64,000 nt of DNA from Paenibacillus sp. 37 (GTDB taxonomy: Bacteria; Bacillota; Bacilli; Paenibacillales; Paenibacillaceae), in the NCBI RefSeq assembly GCF_008386395.1, contig NZ_CP043761.1, forward strand, positions 4,402,001 to 4,466,000, read 5' to 3'. Positions 11,073-20,156 of the stretch are shown here, piece by piece. Positions within the stretch are counted from its first letter, which is position 1. Each line of letters opens with the position of its first letter. The translations under genes were made by a program, and so were the position numbers. The notes under the pieces were generated by a model, which did not search any database, had not been told where the DNA came from, and saw nothing but the letters and a program-made list of their open reading frames with translations.

Positions 11073-11102
11073 AATATATCACCCTGTCCTTCATTGTTCC
11101 AA
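11073..11102 (-). promoter_or_regulatory. leuC sigma-A promoter
   Basis: On the minus strand a TTGGAA -35 (11102-11097) and a TATATT -10 (11078-11073) are separated by 18 bases. Transcription would begin near 11066, about 70 bases before the leuC start codon. Confidence 0.65.
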
Positions 11103-11123
11103 GATATAATATCTATAGATGTA

Positions 11124-11138
11124 ATAGGTTTAACCTAT
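11124..11138. promoter_or_regulatory. LysR-type operator palindrome upstream of leuC
   Basis: ATAGGTTTAACCTAT is a perfect 15-base palindrome with the T-N11-A pattern of LysR-type regulators. It is centred about 65 bases upstream of the predicted leuC transcription start, the classic activator position. The LysR gene at 15989-16915 is the nearest candidate regulator, separated from it by the bgl operon. Confidence 0.6.
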
Positions 11139-11185
11139 AATGAGAGAAAGACAAATAAACCACTGCTCGTCGCAAAGGTTTCAAT

Positions 11186-11200
11186 TGATAACAATTATCA
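11186..11200. promoter_or_regulatory. Fur-like box upstream of leuC
   Basis: TGATAACAATTATCA matches the 7-1-7 Fur consensus TGATAATNATTATCA at all but one position. It lies between the bglH terminator and leuC, centred near -127 relative to the predicted leuC start. The match is as good as the two Fur boxes at the iron genes in this window. Confidence 0.6.
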
Positions 11201-11270
11201 TTATCAGATACGTCTTATACTACGTTTCCGCTGCTTCGCTGTCAATGCTTTTTATCTAGAACATAAAAAA

Positions 11271-11290
11271 CAGCCCTGAATCCAGAGCTG
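11271..11290 (-). terminator. Rho-independent terminator of the bgl operon
   Basis: On the minus strand CAGCTCTG-GATT-CAGGGCTG forms an 8-pair stem followed by six T. It lies about 65 bases after the bglH stop and insulates leuC. Confidence 0.85.
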
Positions 11291-11355
11291 CTTTGCTAGT
11301 TTCTGTTATGAAATGAAAAGACGCCTTCTATGAGACTGCTTGTCCGACTACTGTA

Positions 11356-12831
<1,476 letters not shown>

Positions 12832-12858
12832 TTATCTCTGTAACTCTTTGATTCTTGC

Positions 12859-13698
12859 TCAATTGCGACTCATGACCCGATTGATATGAATAATCAAATA
12901 CATCATCTCTTCATTGGAGATCGTATGTTCAAACCGTGCTTCAATATAATCCTTGATTAGCAATACGCAGGCTTCCTCCTGCGGATATTTATTCGCGATC
13001 TGCTCAAAGAGCTCATGATCCTGCGTGTTTAACGTTTTATGTTCAAAAAGCCGTTGAATGAAAAATTGCAAATGGGTCAAAAAGCGTGAATAGTTGATGC
13101 TGTGTGTATCCAGCTCCACTTGGTAGTGAATTTTGATAATATTGAGTACATCCTTGACGGTATTGGTCATCATCATGACCTGATTCATATTGTCATCATT
13201 CTGCTGCGCATTCACGAGATGAAAGGCAATATTCGCCGCTTCCTCTTCAGGCAGGGAGAGTCCAAGCTGTTTTTGAATGAGAGACAGACCATGCAACCCG
13301 ATGTTGAACTCCTGTGGATAGAACTTTTTAACTTCCCACAACATTCGGTTCTGGATCGTCATATTGTCCTTGAATCGCTTCATGGCCATATACAGATGAT
13401 CCGTTAATGCGACATAGAGATGATCACTCATATGGCGGGACAATGTATGTTTGGCATGGGAGATGATTTCGTCAGCCAGAATCAGATATTCTTTTGGCGT
13501 TTCCTTCATCAGAGCGGTGAGATCCGAAGAGATCATTTCATTTTCAAGGACATAGATCTTCTCGATCTCATCCTCGCCCACGACATCTCCCGGTTTGCTC
13601 CTGTAGCCGATGCCCTTTCCCATCACAATAATTTCCTTGTCATCCTCACCACGTCTGGCAAGAACAATGCTCGAATTCAATATTTTTATGACTTCCAT
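12859..13698 (-). CDS. licT: BglG/LicT-family transcriptional antiterminator
   Basis: LicT-type proteins bind a ribonucleic antiterminator (RAT) in the leader of beta-glucoside operons and stop premature termination when substrate is present. The 279-residue product has an N-terminal RNA-binding domain (about 1-56, starting MEVIKILNSSIVLARRG) and two PTS regulation domains (about 65-170 and 175-279). Conserved His residues include HAKHTLSRHM and IAFHLVNAQQ. The ATG at 13698 matches the family N-terminus and follows AAAGGCAGG; the upstream ATG at 13719 has no ribosome binding site. Regulation by PTS phosphorylation is known for the family. Its target RAT lies at 15713-15740. Confidence 0.94.
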   Translation of the reverse strand: MEVIKILNSSIVLARRGEDDKEIIVMGKGIGYRSKPGDVVGEDEIEKIYVLENEMISSDLTALMKETPKEYLILADEIISHAKHTLSRHMSDHLYVALTDHLYMAMKRFKDNMTIQNRMLWEVKKFYPQEFNIGLHGLSLIQKQLGLSLPEEEAANIAFHLVNAQQNDDNMNQVMMMTNTVKDVLNIIKIHYQVELDTHSINYSRFLTHLQFFIQRLFEHKTLNTQDHELFEQIANKYPQEEACVLLIKDYIEARFEHTISNEEMMYLIIHINRVMSRN

Positions 13699-13734
13699 AT
13701 CAGGCTGCCTGCCTTTCATTCATATTTCAGCGAG

Positions 13735-15633
13735 TTATAACACCGTAATTAATGGTTTCCCCGGTCCTGTTGTCGCCGCAGATTCATTGCCCAGCACCTC
13801 CAGATAATCCGAGGAATTGGTCACAATTACAGGGGTCGTGGTGTCATAACCTGCGGCTTGTATAGCTTCAAGATCAAATTCAATCAGGAGCTGACCATGA
13901 GAGATCTGTTCTCCTTCGTTCACTTTTACATCAAAATGCTGGCCTTTCAGTTTCACCGTATCCAATCCGACATGAATCAGAATTTCTACACCTTCTACCG
14001 ATCTCAGACCGATGGAATGTTTAGTGCGGAACACCGTCTCAACGTTACCATCAAACGGGGCAAACACCTTGCCAACACTTGGCTGAATGGCCATACCTTG
14101 TCCCATGGCTTCTTGCGAGAAGGCCTCGTCCTTCACCTCTCTTAATGGCAGAACTTTGCCTTCCAGTGGAGCAAAAACGATCTTTTTCGATTTGATCCCT
14201 TTGGATGGCTGGATTTCAGATTCGCCTCTCGCTTTGTTTGTAGGACTGCCTGCTATCGACACTGCTGTTGGAACAACATCCTGAAATCCAATGACATATA
14301 CAGCGACAAACGCGACAAGAGCAGAGATCAGCATGGTAATGATCGCATAGATAATATTCATATGATCTTCACTGATAAACATAGGCATAGATGCAATCCC
14401 CGGACCCACGGCAGCATATGCCTTGAGATTCACAATACCTGCGAACAACCCAGCGACTCCGGCGCCGATCATGCAGGCAAACAGCGTTTTCTTGAGCCTT
14501 AAATGTACACCGTAGAGAGCAGGTTCCGTGATACCGAATACACCTGAAATTCCTGCAGACAAAGCGACTTGTTTCAACTTGATGTCTTTGGTTTTGAATG
14601 ACACCGCCAGTGCGCCTGCTCCCTGCGCCATATTGGATGCCAGCATCGCGACCAGCACCAGTGTTTCATATCCAGGTGAAGCCAAGGCTGCGAAAATAAT
14701 GGGATAAAATACTTTATGCATACCGAACATGACAATCAGAGGCATCAGTATAGCCATAATGACAACGGTCAACCATCCAATCTTATCCTGAATCCAATAG
14801 ATCAGGTTGGACATTCCCGTTCCGAGATACATCCCCAGAGGTCCAAGTACAATCAGGGCAACTGGAGCAACAATGAGAATAACAATCAAAGGTTTGAGGA
14901 AAATTTTTACTGGTCCTGGTGAGATCTTGTCCGCGAACTTTTCAATGTAAGACATGAACCAGACCGTTAAAATAATCGGTACCACGGATGTCGCATATTG
15001 AACGGATGCAACAGGTATGCCAATAAAGGACACCGGATCTTCCCCCCCAAGCAGACCAATCATATTCGGGTGTAACATGATTCCACCAAACAGAACGGCA
15101 ACAAAGGGGTTCGTTTTAAATCTATTTGCACTGGAATAGGCCAGTAGAATCGGAAGAAAGTAAAAGGCAGCATCAGACATGACACTCAAAACGGTATATG
15201 TCTGGCTCTCTTTAGACATCAGGCCGGTCACGGTCGCCAGTAGCAAAAGTGCCTTAAGCATGCCCGAGGCAGCAATGGCTGGGATAATAGGTTGGAAAAT
15301 GCCTGCAATGACACTGGCAAAAGTATTAAACAGTCCTTTGGGGCTATAATCCGCTTTTTGTTTCTCCTGAATTTCGTTTGATTGCCGAGTATCCATCATC
15401 TTGGCAAGTTCATTGTAGACGTACGCGACGTCATTACCGATAATAACCTGATATTGTCCGCCGCTATTCACTGCGCCAATAACACCATCAAGGCTCTTAA
15501 TTTCTTGGGTCTTCGCCATATCCGGATTCTTCAGGGTAAGTCTGAGCCTGGTAGAGCAATGAATTAACGTGTTGATATTATCATTGCCACCGACCAGCTC
15601 CATAATCGATTGGGCTAATTGTTTGTGATTCAT
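13735..15633 (-). CDS. bglP: Beta-glucoside PTS transporter EIIBCA
   Basis: BglP takes up and phosphorylates beta-glucosides at the membrane. The 632-residue protein has domain order B-C-A. The IIB phospho-cysteine is in IHCSTRLRLTL (about residue 27), about ten membrane segments of IIC span about 105-460, and IIA (about 490-632) carries its His in EILIHVGLDTVKLKG. The ATG at 15633 is chosen because GGAGGTG precedes it. A long frame extension upstream overlaps the leader terminator and is not coding. Expression is probably controlled by LicT antitermination at the leader and by CcpA. Confidence 0.95.
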   Translation of the reverse strand: MNHKQLAQSIMELVGGNDNINTLIHCSTRLRLTLKNPDMAKTQEIKSLDGVIGAVNSGGQYQVIIGNDVAYVYNELAKMMDTRQSNEIQEKQKADYSPKGLFNTFASVIAGIFQPIIPAIAASGMLKALLLLATVTGLMSKESQTYTVLSVMSDAAFYFLPILLAYSSANRFKTNPFVAVLFGGIMLHPNMIGLLGGEDPVSFIGIPVASVQYATSVVPIILTVWFMSYIEKFADKISPGPVKIFLKPLIVILIVAPVALIVLGPLGMYLGTGMSNLIYWIQDKIGWLTVVIMAILMPLIVMFGMHKVFYPIIFAALASPGYETLVLVAMLASNMAQGAGALAVSFKTKDIKLKQVALSAGISGVFGITEPALYGVHLRLKKTLFACMIGAGVAGLFAGIVNLKAYAAVGPGIASMPMFISEDHMNIIYAIITMLISALVAFVAVYVIGFQDVVPTAVSIAGSPTNKARGESEIQPSKGIKSKKIVFAPLEGKVLPLREVKDEAFSQEAMGQGMAIQPSVGKVFAPFDGNVETVFRTKHSIGLRSVEGVEILIHVGLDTVKLKGQHFDVKVNEGEQISHGQLLIEFDLEAIQAAGYDTTTPVIVTNSSDYLEVLGNESAATTGPGKPLITVL

Positions 15634-15667
15634 GGTGCACCTCCGTTTCTTGATGGGAACAAAAAAA

Positions 15668-15716
15668 GACCTAAAAAGGGCAGGAAAAGAGAAACTCTTC
15701 CCACCCAATCTAGGTC
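15668..15716 (-). terminator. Leader terminator of bglP, antiterminated by LicT
   Basis: On the minus strand GACCTA pairs with TAGGTC, with an inner GGGTGGGAAGAG/CTCTTTTCCTGCCC stem, followed by seven T (15667-15661). The 5' arm overlaps the RAT, so RAT folding and terminator folding are mutually exclusive. Confidence 0.85.
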
Positions 15717-15740
15717 TTGCCTGCCGAACAGTAACACGCC
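15713..15740 (-). promoter_or_regulatory. RAT (ribonucleic antiterminator) for LicT
   Basis: The 28-base minus-strand segment has the LicT/SacT-type features: GTGTTACTG in the first half and GCAGGCAAGACC in the second half. It overlaps the leader terminator at its 3' end. Confidence 0.85.
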
Positions 15741-15762
15741 ATCGTTGGATGAATGTTATTCA

Positions 15763-15790
15763 ATTATATGAACGAAAAAGAATATGAACA
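15763..15790 (-). promoter_or_regulatory. bglP promoter
   Basis: A TATAAT -10 (15768-15763) and a TGTTCA -35 (15790-15785) are separated by 16 bases on the minus strand, just upstream of the RAT. Confidence 0.55.
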
Positions 15791-15830
15791 TTTGAAATGG
15801 TTCTGTGCTAACACTTGAAACTGGTACACA

Positions 15831-15884
15831 TGAAAACGTTGATTTTGTTTTACCCGGGTAAGTGGTTCTTATTAAGCGTTTTCA
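15831..15884. promoter_or_regulatory. Two candidate CcpA (cre) sites upstream of bglP
   Basis: TGAAAACGTTGATT (15831-15844) and, read on the minus strand, TGAAAACGCTTAAT (15884-15871) each match the core of the cre consensus with one or two deviations. They lie upstream of the bglP promoter and could also affect the divergent lysR gene. Confidence 0.4.
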
Positions 15885-15988
15885 AAATTAGTATAGCAAC
15901 TCTTCTGATGGAGTGCAAGCGGTTAAGCGAAATTAATGATTTCTTTATCTGTAGTGATATAATGGTGGCATAACGAAAGGAATGACCA

Positions 15989-16915
15989 ATGACGATGGAA
16001 TTCAGACAACTTCAATATACGTTGCAAATTGCGGCCGAACGCAATTTCTCCCGGGCAGCAGAGAAACTGCATATTGCTCAACCTTCATTAAGCCAGCAAT
16101 TATCCAAATTGGAAAAAGAATTGGGTGTGCTGTTGTTTCAGCGTAATACAAGTACCGTGGAGTTAACCCATGCGGGTGTTACGTTTGTCGAGCAAGCCCA
16201 GAAGATCGTAGATGCCGTGGAGCTATTGCGTCAGGAAATGTCAGACATCTCCCAGCTTCGCAAAGGTAAAGTCGTTGTGGGCAGCATGCCGATCACGGGT
16301 TCACACTTGCTCCCACACGTGCTTCCAGCTTTCCAACAAGCTTATCCCGAGATTGAGGTTACCTTATTGGAAGACTCCGGGCTTACGCTTGAGAAATTGA
16401 CAGCAAGCGGCAAAGCAGATCTCAGTCTGTTATCTCTTCCTTTACAAGAGCCAAGTCTCGCCTACGTTGCCATTGGAGAGGAAAAGATTGATCTGGCAGT
16501 TCCCCCGAATCACCCTTTGGCACGCAGGGCAGATCCGGAGCATCCGATTCCTGTGCGAATTGAAGAGCTTCGTGATGAACCCTTTGTTGTATTGAAAAAA
16601 GGACAGGGTTTCCGCAAACTTACATTTGATCTCTGTGAGCAGGCTGGTTTTGATCCCCAAGTTGTGTTTGAGAGCACAAATATTGAAACCGTTCAGTCGC
16701 TGGTCGCCACAGGCATGGGTATTACACTGGTTCCACGCTTTATTGCCCGTGCGCCGCGCAGTGAATTCGTACCTGTGTACGTGCCGCTTGCTGAGCCAAC
16801 TCCCAGCAGAACACTTGTTGTGGCTTATCGTCAAGGAAGAGTACTGTCAAAGGCAGCCGAAGCATTCATCCATACGTTTCAACAAACGGTGGCCGAACTG
16901 TCAAAGGGAAACTAA
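15989..16915 (+). CDS. LysR-family transcriptional regulator
   Basis: The 308-residue protein has an N-terminal winged helix-turn-helix (about 1-62, with FSRAAEKLHIAQPSLSQQLS) and a periplasmic-binding-like effector domain (about 90-300), as in all LysR regulators. An AAAGGA site precedes the ATG; a TATAAT sequence lies at 15958-15963. The effector is not deducible. A LysR-type operator with perfect symmetry lies at -65 of leuC, beyond the bgl operon, so this protein may be the leuCD activator. Its own upstream region shows no obvious copy of that palindrome, which weakens the link. Confidence 0.92.
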   Translation: MTMEFRQLQYTLQIAAERNFSRAAEKLHIAQPSLSQQLSKLEKELGVLLFQRNTSTVELTHAGVTFVEQAQKIVDAVELLRQEMSDISQLRKGKVVVGSMPITGSHLLPHVLPAFQQAYPEIEVTLLEDSGLTLEKLTASGKADLSLLSLPLQEPSLAYVAIGEEKIDLAVPPNHPLARRADPEHPIPVRIEELRDEPFVVLKKGQGFRKLTFDLCEQAGFDPQVVFESTNIETVQSLVATGMGITLVPRFIARAPRSEFVPVYVPLAEPTPSRTLVVAYRQGRVLSKAAEAFIHTFQQTVAELSKGN

Positions 16916-16972
16916 GAAATTGCTCTATGTTAAAGGTACATTTCTTTAGGTACAATTCATACTGAACCAAAA

Positions 16973-17004
16973 CAAAGGCTTGACCCTTATGGGCCAAGCC
17001 TTTG
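16973..17004 (+). terminator. Terminator-like hairpin after lysR
   Basis: CAAAGGCTTG (16973-16982) and CAAGCCTTTG (16995-17004) are perfect 10-base arms. The tail has only TTTG, so it is a weak terminator or serves both strands. The rest of 16916-17161 shows nothing else. Confidence 0.6.
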
Positions 17005-17161
17005 TCATATACTCGTTTCCTGCATCCGCAGGATAGAGTTCTTACATTGCAATCACAGTAACTGGTTACAGTACAATGTTGCTTGTTAAGTTGTTTAGCT
17101 ACAATGCTAATTTATAATGTTAACGTAGAAACGTACATAAGAAAACTTCATGTCTGGCGGT

Positions 17162-17347
17162 TTATTTACGCAAATTACGATCGCTTGTCAGCCTGTTTTG
17201 CTGATTCATTACACGGCCTTCGTCCTGAACAGTTGAATCAGGGGGTGATAGCCCTCCTGCTCCATTCTCTAAGAATGCTCTTAAGTGATCTTCCCTTGTG
17301 TTATCCTGTTCCAGTCTCCTGAGCGTATCTTTCACATGGTTGTCCAT
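17162..17347 (-). CDS. Small hydrophilic protein, unknown
   Basis: This is a 61-residue open frame with an AAGGAG site 11 bases before the ATG. The product is highly charged (MDNHVKDTLRRLEQDN, then EDHLRAFLENGAGG), with no membrane segment. It sits alone between the lysR terminator hairpin and the MtnU-like gene, about 90 bases upstream of the latter's stop on the same strand. I do not recognise it. It is kept because of its ribosome binding site and clean placement, but it could be spurious. Confidence 0.45.
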   Translation of the reverse strand: MDNHVKDTLRRLEQDNTREDHLRAFLENGAGGLSPPDSTVQDEGRVMNQQNRLTSDRNLRK

Positions 17348-17437
17348 TGATTGATCATCTCCTTGGTAACGGGATAGTTATCATTACCCGCGCCCTGGAA
17401 GAATAAACACTTTATCTAAAGAATTTTATTTCAATTT

Positions 17438-18259
17438 TTATTTTTCGCCAAAATAAACGCCAGGTCGACGGTCTTCAAACACGGGAATACGCCCGCGAAC
17501 CTCATCTACCAGGGAAGGGCGAATGATTCCAGTCACGATCTCTTCCCCTTCGCCACCTTCAGCCACAATCTCACCCCACGGATCAATGATGAGAGAATGT
17601 CCGAAAAACTCGGTGTCCCCCCCTTTTCCCACACGGTTACAGGCGATCACATACATTTGGTTCTCAATCGCTCGTGCAGTAAGTAACGTACGCCAGTGGT
17701 GCAGACGAGGGTTCGGCCATTCGGCCGGTACAATCAATGCTTTGGCACCATTCAAAGCAAGTGTGCGGGCTAGTTCCGGGAACCGGATGTCATAACAGAT
17801 CGAAGCACCCGCTGTAAGACCGTTCTGCAATTCAAAAATTTCAGGTTCCGCACCTGGCTGTAAATATTTCTCCTCGTCCATTAGACGGAACAAATGTAAT
17901 TTATCATATCGTGTTACCTGTTTTCCTTCACGATCATACGCGTACATTGTATTGTATATTTGACCATCCCGTTTCTCGGCAATGGAACCGCCAACGATGG
18001 AAATTTGATGTTTTTGAGCAAAAGCAGACAGCCATTCCCGAGATTTCCGGCCTTCCGGGTCAGCGAGTTCATGAATTTGGTTCAAAGCGTATCCGGTATT
18101 CCACATCTCAGGCAGCACAGCCAGCCCCAGATCCGGATATTGTTCTACCGCACGCTCAAGCAACGTCTGCATATGTTTATGATTGGCCTCAGGGTCTCCG
18201 AGTTGAATATCGCCCTGAATCAGGGCTACACGCATTTCTCCCTGTTGTTTTTCTGTCAT
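17438..18259 (-). CDS. mtnU: Carbon-nitrogen hydrolase, MtnU-like omega-amidase
   Basis: The 273-residue nitrilase-superfamily enzyme probably hydrolyses 2-oxo acid omega-amides such as alpha-ketoglutaramate or alpha-ketosuccinamate, products of glutamine/asparagine-dependent transamination in methionine salvage. The catalytic triad is visible: Glu in LPEMWNTGY, Lys in YDKLHLFRLMDEEKY and Cys in ICYDIRFPE. Other family motifs are EWPNPRLHHWRTLL and AIENQMYVIACN. It resembles B. subtilis MtnU (YkrU) throughout its length by memory. The ATG at 18259 follows AGAGGAG; an in-frame GTG nine bases earlier is inside that site. It is separated from the mtn genes by two iron genes. Confidence 0.85.
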   Translation of the reverse strand: MTEKQQGEMRVALIQGDIQLGDPEANHKHMQTLLERAVEQYPDLGLAVLPEMWNTGYALNQIHELADPEGRKSREWLSAFAQKHQISIVGGSIAEKRDGQIYNTMYAYDREGKQVTRYDKLHLFRLMDEEKYLQPGAEPEIFELQNGLTAGASICYDIRFPELARTLALNGAKALIVPAEWPNPRLHHWRTLLTARAIENQMYVIACNRVGKGGDTEFFGHSLIIDPWGEIVAEGGEGEEIVTGIIRPSLVDEVRGRIPVFEDRRPGVYFGEK

Positions 18260-18332
18260 GACAAGCACTCCTCTGAACCGTAATACCTGCTATCATAGCT
18301 TGATCCTCTTGAGGACTGCAAGCCTGTTTTTA

Positions 18333-19955
18333 TTATGAACTTGCACACAACAACTCAGGCAGCAGGGTCAACAATCGATCACTCGTGAGCGCATCACCCA
18401 CATTCCATGTTGACTCCTCCACAGGGTATACCCGTCCATTCTGCACAGCCGGAAGGGCCTTCCAGCTGGGACTTTTCATTAGCATCTCTGTAGCCTGTCT
18501 CGCCACGAATTCCTCAGGCAGCATAACAAATACATGATCTCCCGCATACTGACGTACCGCTTCAGCCGAAATTTCCTTATAGGCTCTGCCCGCTGCAAGT
18601 GCTTCCTTCACTTTGGTAACTGGCCTGAATCCCATCGGATGATATAACAATGGCGCCAGACCGATATTGCCCATAACAAATAATCGTGCACCCCGATGAT
18701 ATGTAAATACCGAAGCCGTTTCCCCCTCTTCAATCACAGTATGGATCTTCGCCCACATCTGCTCAGTACGCTCCTCATAGGAGGTTAGCCATTGTTCAGC
18801 CTGAGGTTGTCTGCCAAACCAGCTGCCCAATCTGCGCATTCGTTCTTCCAACGTGGCATGTGAATTGTAAGCAAGCGTCGGAGCAATCCGGTAAAGTTGT
18901 TCATACTGCTGTTCATTGCTGCTATCAAAAATAATCAAATTCGGCTTCATTTGAACAGCTGCTTCCACATTAACCGGAGCAACCGCGTCATAGGTCTGAT
19001 CTCCCAATATCTGAATACCCAGCATCAGCAGATCCCCAGCCGAATCTCCGTAATACATAATTCGCTCCGGGTTTACTGGAATATTCACATCATGACCCAA
19101 CCAATCTTGTACCAACGTCTGCTGCTGAATCGATCTGTCATATTGACGAGGAGATAATCCGGTCATTTGGCGAAAACGCCTGCTGAAATAATACTCATCC
19201 TTAAACCCTACGCGACTCGCTATATCCCGAAGTGGTTCATCTGATTTGCGAAGCCAGTCCTTGGCATGTTTGATGCGTACATGATTTACATAATCGAGCG
19301 GCTTGTGACCCGTGAGTTGTCTGAAAAGAGTCGTAAATTGTACAGGTCTGATCTCCGCAAGACGTGCCAGTTTCTGTACAGTGATTTCTTCAGCATAATG
19401 GTCGTCCACATACTGAATCGTACTGTGTAGTCTTGCTTCCATACTCTGTTCCGTCTTTGGAGAAGTGTACCGGATAATGATCATCTCCATCCATTTTTGG
19501 AACTGTGCATTCAAATGACTGTATTCGGCATCTGTTTTATAATTCCGAATAACATACATTTGCTCAAGCAGACCACTTAACGGAGCATAGGGATAACCAT
19601 TCAATTGGTTTCTGTGCTCAAATACAGGGCGGGTAAAGAGCTCGGGATCACCCGTCAACACATGAATAACATCAAAAGCCATTACGAAATATTTCAATTC
19701 CAAGTTGTTACGATGTTCAATCTGGTGCCCCTCTCCCGGAGAAAGCGGATAAACACATCCCGTAGTAAACGGAAACTGTTCATGTCCAATATATAAACGC
19801 CCATCCCCTTCTTCGCAGATCAGGAAGGCATGTTTCTCGCAAGCAACTTCCAGCATCACCTGTTCAGGTGGTTCAATTCGTCGTACCAGATGATCCAGCC
19901 GAAACATGAATGCTGAAAAGAACAACGCTCCCCCATCGGCATCCAAAGCCTGCAT
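18333..19955 (-). CDS. btr: Btr-like AraC regulator with a siderophore-binding domain
   Basis: The 540-residue protein combines an N-terminal cupin-like segment, two AraC helix-turn-helix motifs (about 170-275, ending GLSPRQYDRS) and a C-terminal substrate-binding-protein domain (about 285-540). That is the architecture of B. subtilis Btr, which activates ferric-bacillibactin uptake genes on binding the ferric siderophore. The C-terminal domain is clearly homologous to the lipoprotein gene upstream: both share a W-x-GH-(D/E)-V start, an IPVNPERI/VPVNPKRV run and GETASVFT. A Fur box (19981-19995) lies 26 bases upstream of the start, so iron starvation should induce it. The start follows GAGGTGA. 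Confidence 0.88.
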   Translation of the reverse strand: MQALDADGGALFFSAFMFRLDHLVRRIEPPEQVMLEVACEKHAFLICEEGDGRLYIGHEQFPFTTGCVYPLSPGEGHQIEHRNNLELKYFVMAFDVIHVLTGDPELFTRPVFEHRNQLNGYPYAPLSGLLEQMYVIRNYKTDAEYSHLNAQFQKWMEMIIIRYTSPKTEQSMEARLHSTIQYVDDHYAEEITVQKLARLAEIRPVQFTTLFRQLTGHKPLDYVNHVRIKHAKDWLRKSDEPLRDIASRVGFKDEYYFSRRFRQMTGLSPRQYDRSIQQQTLVQDWLGHDVNIPVNPERIMYYGDSAGDLLMLGIQILGDQTYDAVAPVNVEAAVQMKPNLIIFDSSNEQQYEQLYRIAPTLAYNSHATLEERMRRLGSWFGRQPQAEQWLTSYEERTEQMWAKIHTVIEEGETASVFTYHRGARLFVMGNIGLAPLLYHPMGFRPVTKVKEALAAGRAYKEISAEAVRQYAGDHVFVMLPEEFVARQATEMLMKSPSWKALPAVQNGRVYPVEESTWNVGDALTSDRLLTLLPELLCASS

Positions 19956-19980
19956 GTCGGTTCACCTCGTTTTTCTAAAA

Positions 19981-19995
19981 TGAGAATAATTATCA
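19981..19995. promoter_or_regulatory. Fur box at the Btr-like regulator
   Basis: TGAGAATAATTATCA matches the 7-1-7 Fur consensus TGATAATNATTATCA except at one position and lies immediately upstream of the regulator's ribosome binding site. Confidence 0.75.
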
Positions 19996-20066
19996 ATCAT
20001 TCTGTATGGTCTGATTATAAGCGAGCGATGGTCAATAATCCAGATATGAGTTTATTCAGCAAAAAA

Positions 20067-20093
20067 GAGCCTTCAACGAAAGGTTGAAGGCTC
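20067..20093 (-). terminator. Terminator of the siderophore-binding lipoprotein gene
   Basis: Eleven-base arms GAGCCTTCAAC and GTTGAAGGCTC form a hairpin followed by six T on the minus strand. The regulator downstream therefore needs its own promoter. Confidence 0.85.
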
Positions 20094-20156
20094 CTTTTAC
20101 TTTTTAAATCCGCATTACTCAAAGGTGTTACCAGTGCCTTACTAGCTCATAACTAA

